Below are positions 39,041-47,704 of a DNA stretch of 64,000 nt, one piece after another. This stretch comes from an uncultured Flavobacteriales bacterium (GTDB taxonomy: Bacteria > Bacteroidota > Bacteroidia > Flavobacteriales_D > Crocinitomicaceae), in NCBI GenBank assembly GCA_943789205.1, contig CALSTG010000001.1, positions 1,540,435-1,604,434 of the forward strand, given 5' to 3'. The notes under the pieces were generated by a model. The model was given only the letters and a program-made list of their open reading frames with translations. It made no database searches and was not told where the DNA came from. A program made the position numbers and the translations under genes. Within the stretch, counting starts at the first letter, position 1. Every line of letters starts with the position of its first letter.

Positions 39041-39643
39041 ATGTCAACAATAACGAAAGAAATGCAGGAAGGCATCTCTCCTGATCAAGCTATAGAGATG
39101 TTGAAAGAAGGAAACCAAAGGTTTTTGAGTAAAAATGAGATATCAAGAGATTTACATTCACAAGTAAAGGCAACAAGCGGTGGTCAAAATCCATATGCAG
39201 TAGTTTTGAGCTGTATAGACTCTCGTGTACCTGTCGAATTGGCTTTCGATCAGGGTATTGGCGATATTTTTAGCGCAAGAGTAGCTGGTAATATTATAAA
39301 CGAAGATATACTTGGTTCAATGGAGTATGCATGTGGCGTTGCAGGTTCTAAAGCTATTTTAGTTTTAGGCCATACTAAGTGTGGTGCAGTAACTTCAGCT
39401 TGCCAAGGTGTAGAGCTAGGTAATATAACGGCTTTATTAAGTAAAGTAAAGCCTGCGATTTCAGAAGTGGAAAATAGAATGGGAACGATTGAGGTCGAGG
39501 AGGTTACCAAATCTAATGTTCACCAATCTATTAAGGAAATACGCGAAAAAAGTATAATGCTTAAGAACTTAGAATCCGAAGGGAAAATCAAAATAGTAGG
39601 CGCTGTTTATCATGTAGAGGATGGTAAGGTTACTTTTATTTAG
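39041..39643 (+). CDS. Beta-class carbonic anhydrase
   Basis: A 200-residue zinc enzyme interconverting CO2 and bicarbonate. Zinc ligands C58, H111 and C114 and the D60-R62 pair are visible (SCIDSRVP, GHTKCGA), so the site is intact. No signal peptide, hence cytoplasmic. Co-transcribed with the SulP transporter (21-base gap), forming a bicarbonate-handling pair, and followed by a terminator. Confidence 0.93.
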   Translation: MSTITKEMQEGISPDQAIEMLKEGNQRFLSKNEISRDLHSQVKATSGGQNPYAVVLSCIDSRVPVELAFDQGIGDIFSARVAGNIINEDILGSMEYACGVAGSKAILVLGHTKCGAVTSACQGVELGNITALLSKVKPAISEVENRMGTIEVEEVTKSNVHQSIKEIREKSIMLKNLESEGKIKIVGAVYHVEDGKVTFI

Positions 39644-39663
39644 AGAATTTATTTATAGCATAG

Positions 39664-39687
39664 AAGGAGCTTAGGCTCCTTTTTTTA
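39664..39687 (+). terminator. Intrinsic terminator after carbonic anhydrase
   Basis: AGGAGC, TTAG loop, GCTCCT, then a run of seven T. The remaining bases up to 39806 show only AT-rich sequence with an imperfect TATATTTA -7 match near 39775. Confidence 0.85.
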
Positions 39688-39806
39688 TGCGCTATCCTAA
39701 GGTTAGAATGATATCACTAGGACATTTTTATAAATCGTATATTATGCTATCCGTTAACTGCATCAATATTTCTTATATTTAGAACATTGATTAAAGATTA
39801 AACAGT

Positions 39807-42593
39807 ATGAAAATTTTGCCCTTAAAATTGTGTTTTGTTTTGAGCTTGCTCCTCAGTATGAATTTTATGGCCCAGGTTGAAGTCACAGGAATGCTCGTTG
39901 ATGATTATACGAATGCACCTATTGATGGTGCGAAAATTAAAGTCAAAGGGATGAATGCAGGTGCTTTTACGGATGAGAATGGCGCATTCAAAATATCCTT
40001 TCAAGGTGAGCTTCCTATTGTATTAATTAGTTCATTTTTGGGTTATGCTGAGCTAGAGACTGCGGTCTCTTCAGTCGCTGCGCCCATAAAAATCCGTCTA
40101 AAAACTGATAAAACACTGAATCTAGACGAAGTTAAAGTAAGAAGCTTTGCAACAGATAAAGAAAAGGAGTCCGCCTTGTCCATAGAGACAATGTCATTAG
40201 CTGAAATTCAAGAGACACCATCCACAGACTTTTACGAAGGCTTAAGTCATATGAAAGGCGTAGATCTTACTTCAGCGAGTCTTGGTTTTAAAGTTGTAAA
40301 TACGAGAGGTTTCAATAGTACATCACCTGTTCGTACCTTGCAAATTATTGACGGGGTTGACAATGCATCTCCCGGTTTAAATTTTGCTTTAGGAAACTTT
40401 TTAGGTGCCTCTGAATTAGATCTCATGAAAGTTGAAGTTGTTTCAGGTGCCAGCTCAGCATTCTATGGCCCAAATGCATTTAATGGAGTAATTAGTATGT
40501 ATACCAAAAGCCCTTTTAAATTTCAAGGATTTAGTGCATCCGTAAAAGGAGGAGAGCGTATGTTGAATGAATACGCTGTGCGTTACGCAAAAGCCTTTCA
40601 AAATAAAGAAGGAGAAGATAAGTTCGCTTTTAAGCTGAATTTTTCCTATCTCTCTGCTGACGATTGGGTTGCTGATAACGCCAATTCTGTTGAGGGATTA
40701 GATACAGATGAAAACAATCCAGGCGGTTATGATGCGGTGAATAGGTATGGCGATGAAAATTTGTCTCCCAATATTAACAATGCATTGGATATTCAATCTA
40801 GATGGATGACCCCGGGTCTGCGAAGATGGCATCGAACGGGTTATTGGGAACAAGATATCGTAGATTACGATACAAAAAACTTGAAGGCATCGGCTGCATT
40901 ACACTATCTATTCACAGAGGATATTGAGCTCATCATGGCCTCTAATCTAGGCACTGGGACTACTGTTTATCAAGGGGACAATAGATTTAGCTTGAAGGAC
41001 ATTGTTTTTGTACAAAATCGTTTAGAGCTTCGGAAAAAGGATGATTTCTTTATTCGGGCATATGCGACAAATGAAGATGCAGGAAATTCTTATGATGCCG
41101 TTCTTACAGCTTTTTTAATGCAAGATGCTGCAAGTGATGATTGGGATTGGTACAATAGATACCGTGGTTATTGGACCAGTAACATTACAGATCAGGTTAG
41201 AGATCTGGATCCAAATGTGATTTGGGAGCCACAACTTGGGGCTACATTAGATATTGGCGCAATTGATTCAGTGGTAGCTGCTAATCCAGGACTGATGGAA
41301 ACTTGGCATAATGAGGCTGAAGATTATGCAAATCAAGAACATGGTGATCTAGGAGGTGCATTGGCATATTTTGAGCCTGGGACAGCGCGTTTTGATTCTC
41401 TACTTAATGATATTACCTCGAAGACTTCATTTTTGGAAGGGGGCTCCAGAATACAAGATAAGTCTGCTTTGTATCATGTACATGGAGAAAAAATATTTAA
41501 TACGGAATTTGCAAAATTCACGGCAGGTGCAAATGGAAGAATCTACACGCCAAGGTCTGAAGGTGCATTATTTAGTGATACGGGAGGTGTAACAATTGTA
41601 AATAGAGAATTTGGGGTGTATGCAGGAATGGAAAAGAGATTTAAGGAAGATGAATGGATTTTAAAAGCCTCAATGCGGGTTGATAAAAATGAAAATTTTA
41701 ACTTTTTACCATCTCCAGCATTTTCATTGATTTGGCAACCAAATAAGGAGCATTCGTTGCGAACCACATTGACATCAGCTATTCGAAATCCAACATTACT
41801 CAATCAATACATGTATTATAATGTCGGGCGTGCAAAGCTTGTTGGTAATATTGAAGGCTATGACTCATTGGTAACCATTGAATCCTTGAGAGACTATTAT
41901 TATACGCAAAACCCAGACACACTCAATTATTTTAATTTAGATCCAATCGCTCCGGAGGAAGTTAAATCTATCGAAGTTGGATACCGAGGTGTTTTGTTCG
42001 AAAACTTATATGTGGATATGAATTATTACTTTAATTCCTACACTAATTTTATTGGTTTTACAACAGGTGCTGATATTAAAATTCTTCAAAATGGGCCTTA
42101 TATAAAAGATGTGTTCAGGATCGCGACGAATTCCAGAGAAACCATTACGACACAGGGAGCTACCATTGGCTTAAATTATTACTTAGGTGACCATTACGCA
42201 ATTAACGGTAATTACTCATGGAATGTCTTGAATAAAGAATCTAATGATCCTATCATTCCAGCATATAATACACCAGAACACAAATTTAATATCGGATTTA
42301 GGGGACGTGACCTTTCCATTAAAAAGTTCAATGGTATTGGATTTAATGTGAATTATAAATGGATTGAAGGTTTTATTTTTGAGGGGTCTCCTCAATTTAC
42401 GGGTAGTGTTCCTACATACGGTTTATTGGATGCTCAAATTAACAAGAAAATTGAAAAAGCCAATTTGACGGTTAAGATTGGGGCCTCAAACTTATTGAAC
42501 AATCAAGTGCTTCAGGTCTATGGTGGGCCTTTTGTTGGCAGAATGATTTATACCTCTATTTCTTTTGACTGGAAAGATAAAGCCAAGAAATAA
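39807..42593 (+). CDS. TonB-dependent outer membrane receptor
   Basis: A 928-residue outer membrane transporter. Signal peptide to FMAQ, a carboxypeptidase-regulatory-like domain at about 24-105 (VTGMLVDDYTNAPIDGAKI), a plug domain at about 125-235 (VNTRGFNSTSP, VEVVSGASSAFYGPNAFNGVI), then the barrel ending in a strand with a terminal aromatic-rich segment (YTSISFDW). No SusD partner is adjacent, so it is not a classic SusCD pair. The next gene, encoding a secreted esterase-like protein, lies 48 bases downstream. Substrate unknown. Confidence 0.9.
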   Translation: MKILPLKLCFVLSLLLSMNFMAQVEVTGMLVDDYTNAPIDGAKIKVKGMNAGAFTDENGAFKISFQGELPIVLISSFLGYAELETAVSSVAAPIKIRLKTDKTLNLDEVKVRSFATDKEKESALSIETMSLAEIQETPSTDFYEGLSHMKGVDLTSASLGFKVVNTRGFNSTSPVRTLQIIDGVDNASPGLNFALGNFLGASELDLMKVEVVSGASSAFYGPNAFNGVISMYTKSPFKFQGFSASVKGGERMLNEYAVRYAKAFQNKEGEDKFAFKLNFSYLSADDWVADNANSVEGLDTDENNPGGYDAVNRYGDENLSPNINNALDIQSRWMTPGLRRWHRTGYWEQDIVDYDTKNLKASAALHYLFTEDIELIMASNLGTGTTVYQGDNRFSLKDIVFVQNRLELRKKDDFFIRAYATNEDAGNSYDAVLTAFLMQDAASDDWDWYNRYRGYWTSNITDQVRDLDPNVIWEPQLGATLDIGAIDSVVAANPGLMETWHNEAEDYANQEHGDLGGALAYFEPGTARFDSLLNDITSKTSFLEGGSRIQDKSALYHVHGEKIFNTEFAKFTAGANGRIYTPRSEGALFSDTGGVTIVNREFGVYAGMEKRFKEDEWILKASMRVDKNENFNFLPSPAFSLIWQPNKEHSLRTTLTSAIRNPTLLNQYMYYNVGRAKLVGNIEGYDSLVTIESLRDYYYTQNPDTLNYFNLDPIAPEEVKSIEVGYRGVLFENLYVDMNYYFNSYTNFIGFTTGADIKILQNGPYIKDVFRIATNSRETITTQGATIGLNYYLGDHYAINGNYSWNVLNKESNDPIIPAYNTPEHKFNIGFRGRDLSIKKFNGIGFNVNYKWIEGFIFEGSPQFTGSVPTYGLLDAQINKKIEKANLTVKIGASNLLNNQVLQVYGGPFVGRMIYTSISFDWKDKAKK

Positions 42594-42641
42594 TAGAATT
42601 CGGCTAATAATAATTATCTTAGACCAACTAAAAAATAAAAT

Positions 42642-44252
42642 ATGAAAAAAATACTTCTACCTTTTTTAAGCTTTATGGCTATCCTTGGAAGCACATATGC
42701 TCAGGATCGATACATTGATGAGGTCTTTCCAGACGTTTCTGTAGAAACAGATATCAACTATGGGATGAACTTCTCCGTAATTGCCGCAAGTCAGGGTGTG
42801 CCTTACGTTCCAACAGGAGCTGATGTAAATGGAGATGGTGTTGCAGATATTCCAGCATTGAATTTTGATTTGTTTCAACCCGTTGGAGATACTGAGACTG
42901 AACGTCCTCTTGTAATTGTTTTACATACGGGTACTTTTGCACCAATTATATATAATGGAAACCCGACGGGAATGCGTCAGGATGCTGCGACTCAAATGAT
43001 TTGTCAAAGTTATGCGAGACGTGGTTATGTTGTCGCGAATCTTGAATACAGATTAGGATGGAATCCCGGAGCAGAAACACCTGCAGAAAGAGGAGCGAGT
43101 CTTATGAAGGCGGTTTATAGAGCGATTCAAGATACCAAAGGTGCTGTAAGATTCTTCAAAAAAGATGTTGCTGAGAATGGTAACACTTGGGGCATAGATA
43201 CTTCTAGAATTATTCTTTCAGGACAAGGTTCTGGAGGTTGGGTGGCGTTGGGTTATGCATCTGTAGATAAGTATGCTGAAATCACGCTTCCAAAATTCTT
43301 AGCTGTTGACGAAATTACAGGTGAAACAACTGCCTTAATTGATACTGCAGAGATTGGAGATTGGGATGGATACGGCGGCGCATTTAACAATGTAAATCAC
43401 CCTGGATATTCTAACGAAGTTCATATGGTTTGTAGTATGGGTGGTGGAATCGGTGATTTAAGCTGGTTAGAAGCTGGTGAAATTCCAATGTGTGCTGTGC
43501 ATTGTCCGACAGATCCTGTTGCTATATATACTACAGGCGATGTTGCTGTAACAGGTGCAGGTCTAATTACAACTGATATTAGTGGATCTTATGATGTCAT
43601 GGCAAAAGCCAATATGCTGGGAAATAATGATGTTTTAGCTTCCGTTAATGCAGGAAGTGATGTCTATACATTAGGTGCGCAAGCAGCGAATGCTGCAGCT
43701 GAAGGAATGGCTGATTTTGGCGGAACGACCGTTGGAGCTCCAGTAGACAATGTTTTCCCATATGTTACAGGAAATCCATTTGAAGCTTCACCTTGGGATC
43801 TTTGGGATGAAGGTACAGTTGAAAATATTGCTTTGAGTTTAGGATTTGATCCGGGCACTGGTATTGCGATTAGCCAAAACGCATTAGGTCAAAATCCTGA
43901 TATGGGTATTGCTAAATCTATGGCTTATGTTGATACTACATTAGGTTACTTCTGCAGGAGAATTGTAAGAGCTACGAACCTTGATGGTTTATCGGGTATT
44001 GAAGAAATCCAAACGGCAAACGCCTTAGAGGTTTATCCTAATCCAGCAACGTCTGTTTTGGTTTTTAGAGCAAAAGAGGGAAATATCAAATCAATCGCTA
44101 TTCATTCAGCACTTGGTGAGTTGGTTCAGTCTGAGACGAATCTTTCTTCAAATATGGTATCTTACAATAACCTAAACTTGAAGTCTGGCGTTTATTTCTG
44201 CACTGTAGAAATTGATGGACAGATGTTCAATCAAAAAGTAATTGTGAGATAA
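42642..44252 (+). CDS. Secreted esterase-fold protein, T9SS type A cargo
   Basis: A 536-residue exported protein with a signal peptide (to TYAQ), an alpha/beta-hydrolase domain (FDLFQPVGD, VIVLHTGTF, YVVANLEYRLGWNP) and a C-terminal T9SS type A domain at about 460-536 (EVYPNPATSVL ... KVIVR). A calcium-loop-like DVNGDGVAD lies at about residue 62. At the expected nucleophile elbow the sequence is GQGSGG (194-199), which places glycine where serine is normally found, so activity is doubtful. It is probably co-transcribed with the TonB receptor gene. Confidence 0.85.
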   Translation: MKKILLPFLSFMAILGSTYAQDRYIDEVFPDVSVETDINYGMNFSVIAASQGVPYVPTGADVNGDGVADIPALNFDLFQPVGDTETERPLVIVLHTGTFAPIIYNGNPTGMRQDAATQMICQSYARRGYVVANLEYRLGWNPGAETPAERGASLMKAVYRAIQDTKGAVRFFKKDVAENGNTWGIDTSRIILSGQGSGGWVALGYASVDKYAEITLPKFLAVDEITGETTALIDTAEIGDWDGYGGAFNNVNHPGYSNEVHMVCSMGGGIGDLSWLEAGEIPMCAVHCPTDPVAIYTTGDVAVTGAGLITTDISGSYDVMAKANMLGNNDVLASVNAGSDVYTLGAQAANAAAEGMADFGGTTVGAPVDNVFPYVTGNPFEASPWDLWDEGTVENIALSLGFDPGTGIAISQNALGQNPDMGIAKSMAYVDTTLGYFCRRIVRATNLDGLSGIEEIQTANALEVYPNPATSVLVFRAKEGNIKSIAIHSALGELVQSETNLSSNMVSYNNLNLKSGVYFCTVEIDGQMFNQKVIVR

Positions 44253-44270
44253 GAGTTTTATCTTAAATGA

Positions 44271-44300
44271 AAAGCGCTCCACAATGGAGCGCTTTTTTTA
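44271..44300 (+). terminator. Intrinsic, possibly bidirectional terminator
   Basis: AAAGCGCTCC, ACAA loop, GGAGCGCTTT with flanking A and T runs. It lies between the convergent esterase-like gene and alkB and could end both transcripts. Confidence 0.88.
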
Positions 44301-44317
44301 TGTCTTAAGGTATTGAA

Positions 44318-45358
44318 TTAGGAAACGAAACCTTGTTTTTTGAGTGCTTTACGCATAATTGGAATGAATAGGAATGGGAAATAAGATAAAATAAGCATCG
44401 CTGGATAACCATAAGGTAACATCGGACTTTCTTCTTTTGATTCCAGTATTTGATAAGGTTTTGCACCCATATAATGATGGTCTGAGTGTCGTGTAAGTTC
44501 AAAAAGTAAAATACGTCCTAAGATGTGATCCGAATTCCAAGAATGAATTGCTTTTACATTTTCATAGGTACCATTCTCTCTTTGCTTTCTTCTGAGTCCA
44601 TAATGTGAAAAATAATTTTGCGCCTCTAAAATAGAAATCCCAAATACTGCAGCCGCGAAGTAAAGTAAGGCAACCTGCAGACCAAATAGAATAAAAATGA
44701 TAGCAATGAAAGTCCAAGGAATTATTGTGTGAATTATCATGGGATTCAAAAATGTGCTTTTACCAGTTTTCCTTGACTTTTCCGCTTCTAACTTCCAGGT
44801 TTTGAAATATCCTCCAATTTGAGATTTCAAAGCAAATAGATAGAAGATATCACCTTGCTTTGCAGAAGTGAGGTCATTCGGAGTTGCCACATCTCTGTGA
44901 TGCCCACTATTATGGTAAGTCATAAAGTGATTTTGAATGGAAGTTGTTAGTAATACGTGTGCCAATAAAAGCTTGAAAGGTTCTCCGGTCTTATGACCTA
45001 GTTCATGGCCACCATTAATTCCATTGACACCTAGCACTGTTCCCATCATTAGTACATAAGCAATTAGGTCAGAAAGTAAAATGTTTGGATTTGTGATTGC
45101 GTGAAGAAAAATATAAATCACATATAGGTGAAGTGGAACCAATAAATAAAGAACGAAGTCATAAAATCGATCCTTTTTAGCAAGTTCTTTTTCTGAGGTA
45201 TTGAGATTATAGGAATCCTTAGGGATTACATTTTCTATAATGGGAATAAACAAATACAAAACTATAATTCCTGAATAGGCCAATATACCACTACTATTGA
45301 AACTTATAAGTGCAAGAATGGGTGTAAAGTAAACACCAAAATATTTCAATTTATTCAT
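44318..45358 (-). CDS. alkB: Alkane 1-monooxygenase, AlkB type
   Basis: A 346-residue integral membrane diiron enzyme of the fatty-acid-desaturase superfamily that hydroxylates n-alkanes at the terminal carbon. The histidine boxes are intact: HELGH at 118-122, H149...HH at 153-154 (YHNSGHHRDVATP) and HSDHH at 291-295, plus the NYFSHYGL segment at 248-255 typical of AlkB. Several membrane segments occupy residues 1-110 and 205-250. No rubredoxin or rubredoxin reductase gene is in the window, so electron partners must lie elsewhere. Single-gene unit. Confidence 0.92.
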   Translation of the reverse strand: MNKLKYFGVYFTPILALISFNSSGILAYSGIIVLYLFIPIIENVIPKDSYNLNTSEKELAKKDRFYDFVLYLLVPLHLYVIYIFLHAITNPNILLSDLIAYVLMMGTVLGVNGINGGHELGHKTGEPFKLLLAHVLLTTSIQNHFMTYHNSGHHRDVATPNDLTSAKQGDIFYLFALKSQIGGYFKTWKLEAEKSRKTGKSTFLNPMIIHTIIPWTFIAIIFILFGLQVALLYFAAAVFGISILEAQNYFSHYGLRRKQRENGTYENVKAIHSWNSDHILGRILLFELTRHSDHHYMGAKPYQILESKEESPMLPYGYPAMLILSYFPFLFIPIMRKALKKQGFVS

Positions 45359-45523
45359 ATTCAGTATCTTTCCTTAAAGTTATGAAAAAATCAATGATCG
45401 ATCCTTAGACCTATTGGACTGGAATTGTTCAGGATTTCCGTGTTATTTGTCATACAATTCGTCCCCAGGCGTGAGATATAACTGGCAATTTAGCATTATA
45501 TTAGCCCAGCTAAACTGAAAACA

Positions 45524-46129
45524 ATGAAAAAATATTTACTCATACTGGCCATTACTTTTGGTCTATATCAATCAATAAAAGCACAAGTGATTACATGTGT
45601 TCCTTGTGATCAATTAGGCATGGTTATGAATGTAGGTTCTTCAGAAACTTCTATAAGTATTTATCATTCAGGTCAATATATGACCCACCCCCAATCAGAA
45701 AATATTTTTATGTGGGAGTTTACAAATCAACAAGGAAATTTAGTGCATCAAGATATTTTAGTTGATGAATCTACGATAACTTTTAGTCATAATTGGTCAC
45801 TTACTGATACCATTAATGTCACCGTTCATTTTGTAAATGATTCGGCAAATTTGGATGCATGGTATATTAATCAAGGTTTGTCGCCAAATGGTAATTCAAT
45901 TAACTGTCTTTTTGAGGATCAAATATATTGGGAAACAGGTGCGAATACTCCATGGGGAAGTTGGACATTTGTAAATAATAATACGGGTACAACGGTAGGA
46001 ATTGATGAATTAGAAATCAACCCAGAATTCGATTATAAAATATATGATATGCTTGGGAGAGAATTAAAAGAAGCTCCTATTGGTCAGCCGTATATTCAGA
46101 ATGGGAAAAAGCGGGTAATACTTAATTAA
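45524..46129 (+). CDS. Small secreted protein with short T9SS-like tail
   Basis: 201 residues: a signal peptide ending IKAQ, a beta-rich domain and a C-terminal segment (KIYDMLGRELKEAPIGQ) that looks like the second half of a type A sorting domain. I do not recognise the central domain. Export is well supported; whether it is T9SS cargo is less certain because the tail is short. It is the first of two same-direction small genes after a 165-base gap holding no clear signal. Confidence 0.75.
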   Translation: MKKYLLILAITFGLYQSIKAQVITCVPCDQLGMVMNVGSSETSISIYHSGQYMTHPQSENIFMWEFTNQQGNLVHQDILVDESTITFSHNWSLTDTINVTVHFVNDSANLDAWYINQGLSPNGNSINCLFEDQIYWETGANTPWGSWTFVNNNTGTTVGIDELEINPEFDYKIYDMLGRELKEAPIGQPYIQNGKKRVILN

Positions 46130-46215
46130 GGACTAAAGAATATTCTAGTTCATAATTAATTGAGCTCTGATGAAAGTTTTTTTAGTGAAATCATTATTTT
46201 AGTTAAAAAAAAATC

Positions 46216-46458
46216 ATGAAAAAATACTTAATCTATTACCACTTGCTTTAGCAATATTCTTTTTTTTCGTCTTGTAATAAATGCAAAGACTGTAGCTGTA
46301 CCCAAACAATTACGGAAGACGGTCAGACATTCACTCAATCCGTTGAATACACGGATGTTTGTGATGAAGATTTAGATAATGTTCAAGGTACGATTAGCTT
46401 TACCCAGAATGTTGGAGGTATGGAACAGAGCGTTGAACAGACTTGCGAGTGTAAGTAA
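46216..46458 (+). pseudogene. Small lipoprotein gene broken by two homopolymer indels
   Basis: As written, the ATG at 46216 stops after 11 codons. Adding one A to the six-A run at 46219-46224 and removing one T from the eight-T run at 46260-46267 restores a continuous frame of about 80 residues ending at 46458. The product would have a short hydrophobic N-terminus, a lipobox-like FFSSC and a Cys-rich Thr/Gln/Glu body (CNKCKDCSCTQ, VCDED, CECK). A terminator follows. Family unknown. Explanations: sequencing error in homopolymers, slippage-based switching, or decay. Confidence 0.6.
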
Positions 46459-46489
46459 GATTTTATTAACGAGTATATTGAATTTACAT

Positions 46490-46520
46490 AAAACCCACTC
46501 ATCCATAAGTGGGTTTTTTT
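46490..46520 (+). terminator. Intrinsic terminator between lipoprotein remnant and tRNA-Arg
   Basis: AAAACCCACT and AGTGGGTTTT flank an 8-base loop, followed by more T. It serves the plus-strand lipoprotein gene and, since both flanks are A/T rich, possibly also the minus-strand tRNA transcript. Confidence 0.85.
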
Positions 46521-46521
46521 G

Positions 46522-46593
46522 TGGCTCCACCAGGAATCGAACCTGGATCTAAAGTTTAGGAAACTTCTATTCTATCCATTGAACTATGGAGCC
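46522..46593 (-). tRNA. tRNA-Arg (anticodon CCT)
   Basis: Cloverleaf on the minus strand: acceptor GGCTCCA/TGGAGCC, T loop GTTCGATTC, anticodon loop TTCCTAA giving CCT for AGG codons. The 3' CCA is not encoded. Its 5' ten bases contain the end of the upstream glycosyltransferase gene. Confidence 0.93.
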
Positions 46594-47702
46594 TTTATAA
46601 ATCTCTCTAATGTCTTCCAAGTCTTCAGTGCAGACTGATCCCAGCTGAAATTTTTAGATCTTTCAAAACCTTTTTCGATTAAACCTTTTCGCACGGACTC
46701 ATCACCAGTTATGGTTTCCATTTTCTCTAAAAGATCATCAATATTGAAAGGGTCGAAAAATAAGGCAGCATCTCCAGCGACTTCTGGAAGGCACGTTTTA
46801 TTACTCGAAAGTACAGGTGTTCCTGATTTCATAGCTTCAATAAGTGGCATTCCAAAACCTTCAAAATAGGGAGGATAAATAAAAGCATAAGCACTAGCCA
46901 TAATTTCGGTGAGCTCTTGAAGCTCAACATGCCCTGTGAAAATAACCTCATCATAAATTGAAGCGGGTATGTTTAGCTTTTTATTACTCCACATGTTACT
47001 TCCAACTATTAATAATTTAAAGTCACTGTTTTTATTGAAGAATTTTTCAAATGCTAAGATGAGTCGTTCAACATTTTTACGGGGATGAATGGAACCAACA
47101 AAAACAAAATATTTTTTTTCACCTGTATACTTCGCCTGACAATCGAGGCGTTTACCTTCGCTTATTGGTTGAAATAAATCTGATACGCCATTATGTACGA
47201 CCGTTATTTTATTGTTTTCTATATTGTATGTTTTGGATAGATCTTGTTTGGAATATGCTGAGACGGTTAGAATGTGTTGTGCACTTTTAGCAAATAATGG
47301 ATAGAACTTTCTGTAATACCAACTGACAAGCCTTGGGGAATCTTTGGGGTTATGCTCAAAGTTAATATCATGAATTGTAATCACTTGCGGTGTTTTAGTG
47401 TTTAAGGCACATAACCCATCAGGAGACCAAAATAAATCTACCTTATACTTAAGGAGTATTCTAGGGAGAGAAAACCGTGCCCATAGAATATTTAGAAAAG
47501 GATGACGCGTAGGCGGAGGGACAACAATAGGTTTACAATTTTCAGAGAACACAAAGGATGGATCGAAAGGTCTATCAAAAATTAGAAGAAAAGTATATTC
47601 GGGATTATTAATACATATTCTTTTAATTAGTTCAATGGAATAATTCCCAAACCCCTCAAGTTTTCCCTTTATGAGATTTCTACAATTTATGGCTATGTTC
47701 AA
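46584..47702 (-). CDS. Glycosyltransferase family 4
   Basis: About 372 residues, GT-B fold, transferring an activated sugar with retention, probably in surface polysaccharide or glycolipid synthesis. Landmarks are VHNGVSDLF, FVFVGSIHPRKNVERLI and the EGFGMPLIEAMKSGTPV motif with the two family glutamates. I chose the TTG at 47702, just 2 bases past the upstream stop, because it gives the normal N-terminus (LNIAINCRNL); an ATG at 47771 would overlap the upstream gene by 67 bases and add a charged segment unlike the family. The TAG stop (46584-46586) lies inside the tRNA-Arg gene. Confidence 0.87.
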   Translation of the reverse strand: MNIAINCRNLIKGKLEGFGNYSIELIKRICINNPEYTFLLIFDRPFDPSFVFSENCKPIVVPPPTRHPFLNILWARFSLPRILLKYKVDLFWSPDGLCALNTKTPQVITIHDINFEHNPKDSPRLVSWYYRKFYPLFAKSAQHILTVSAYSKQDLSKTYNIENNKITVVHNGVSDLFQPISEGKRLDCQAKYTGEKKYFVFVGSIHPRKNVERLILAFEKFFNKNSDFKLLIVGSNMWSNKKLNIPASIYDEVIFTGHVELQELTEIMASAYAFIYPPYFEGFGMPLIEAMKSGTPVLSSNKTCLPEVAGDAALFFDPFNIDDLLEKMETITGDESVRKGLIEKGFERSKNFSWDQSALKTWKTLERFIKAP

Positions 47703-47704
47703 AT

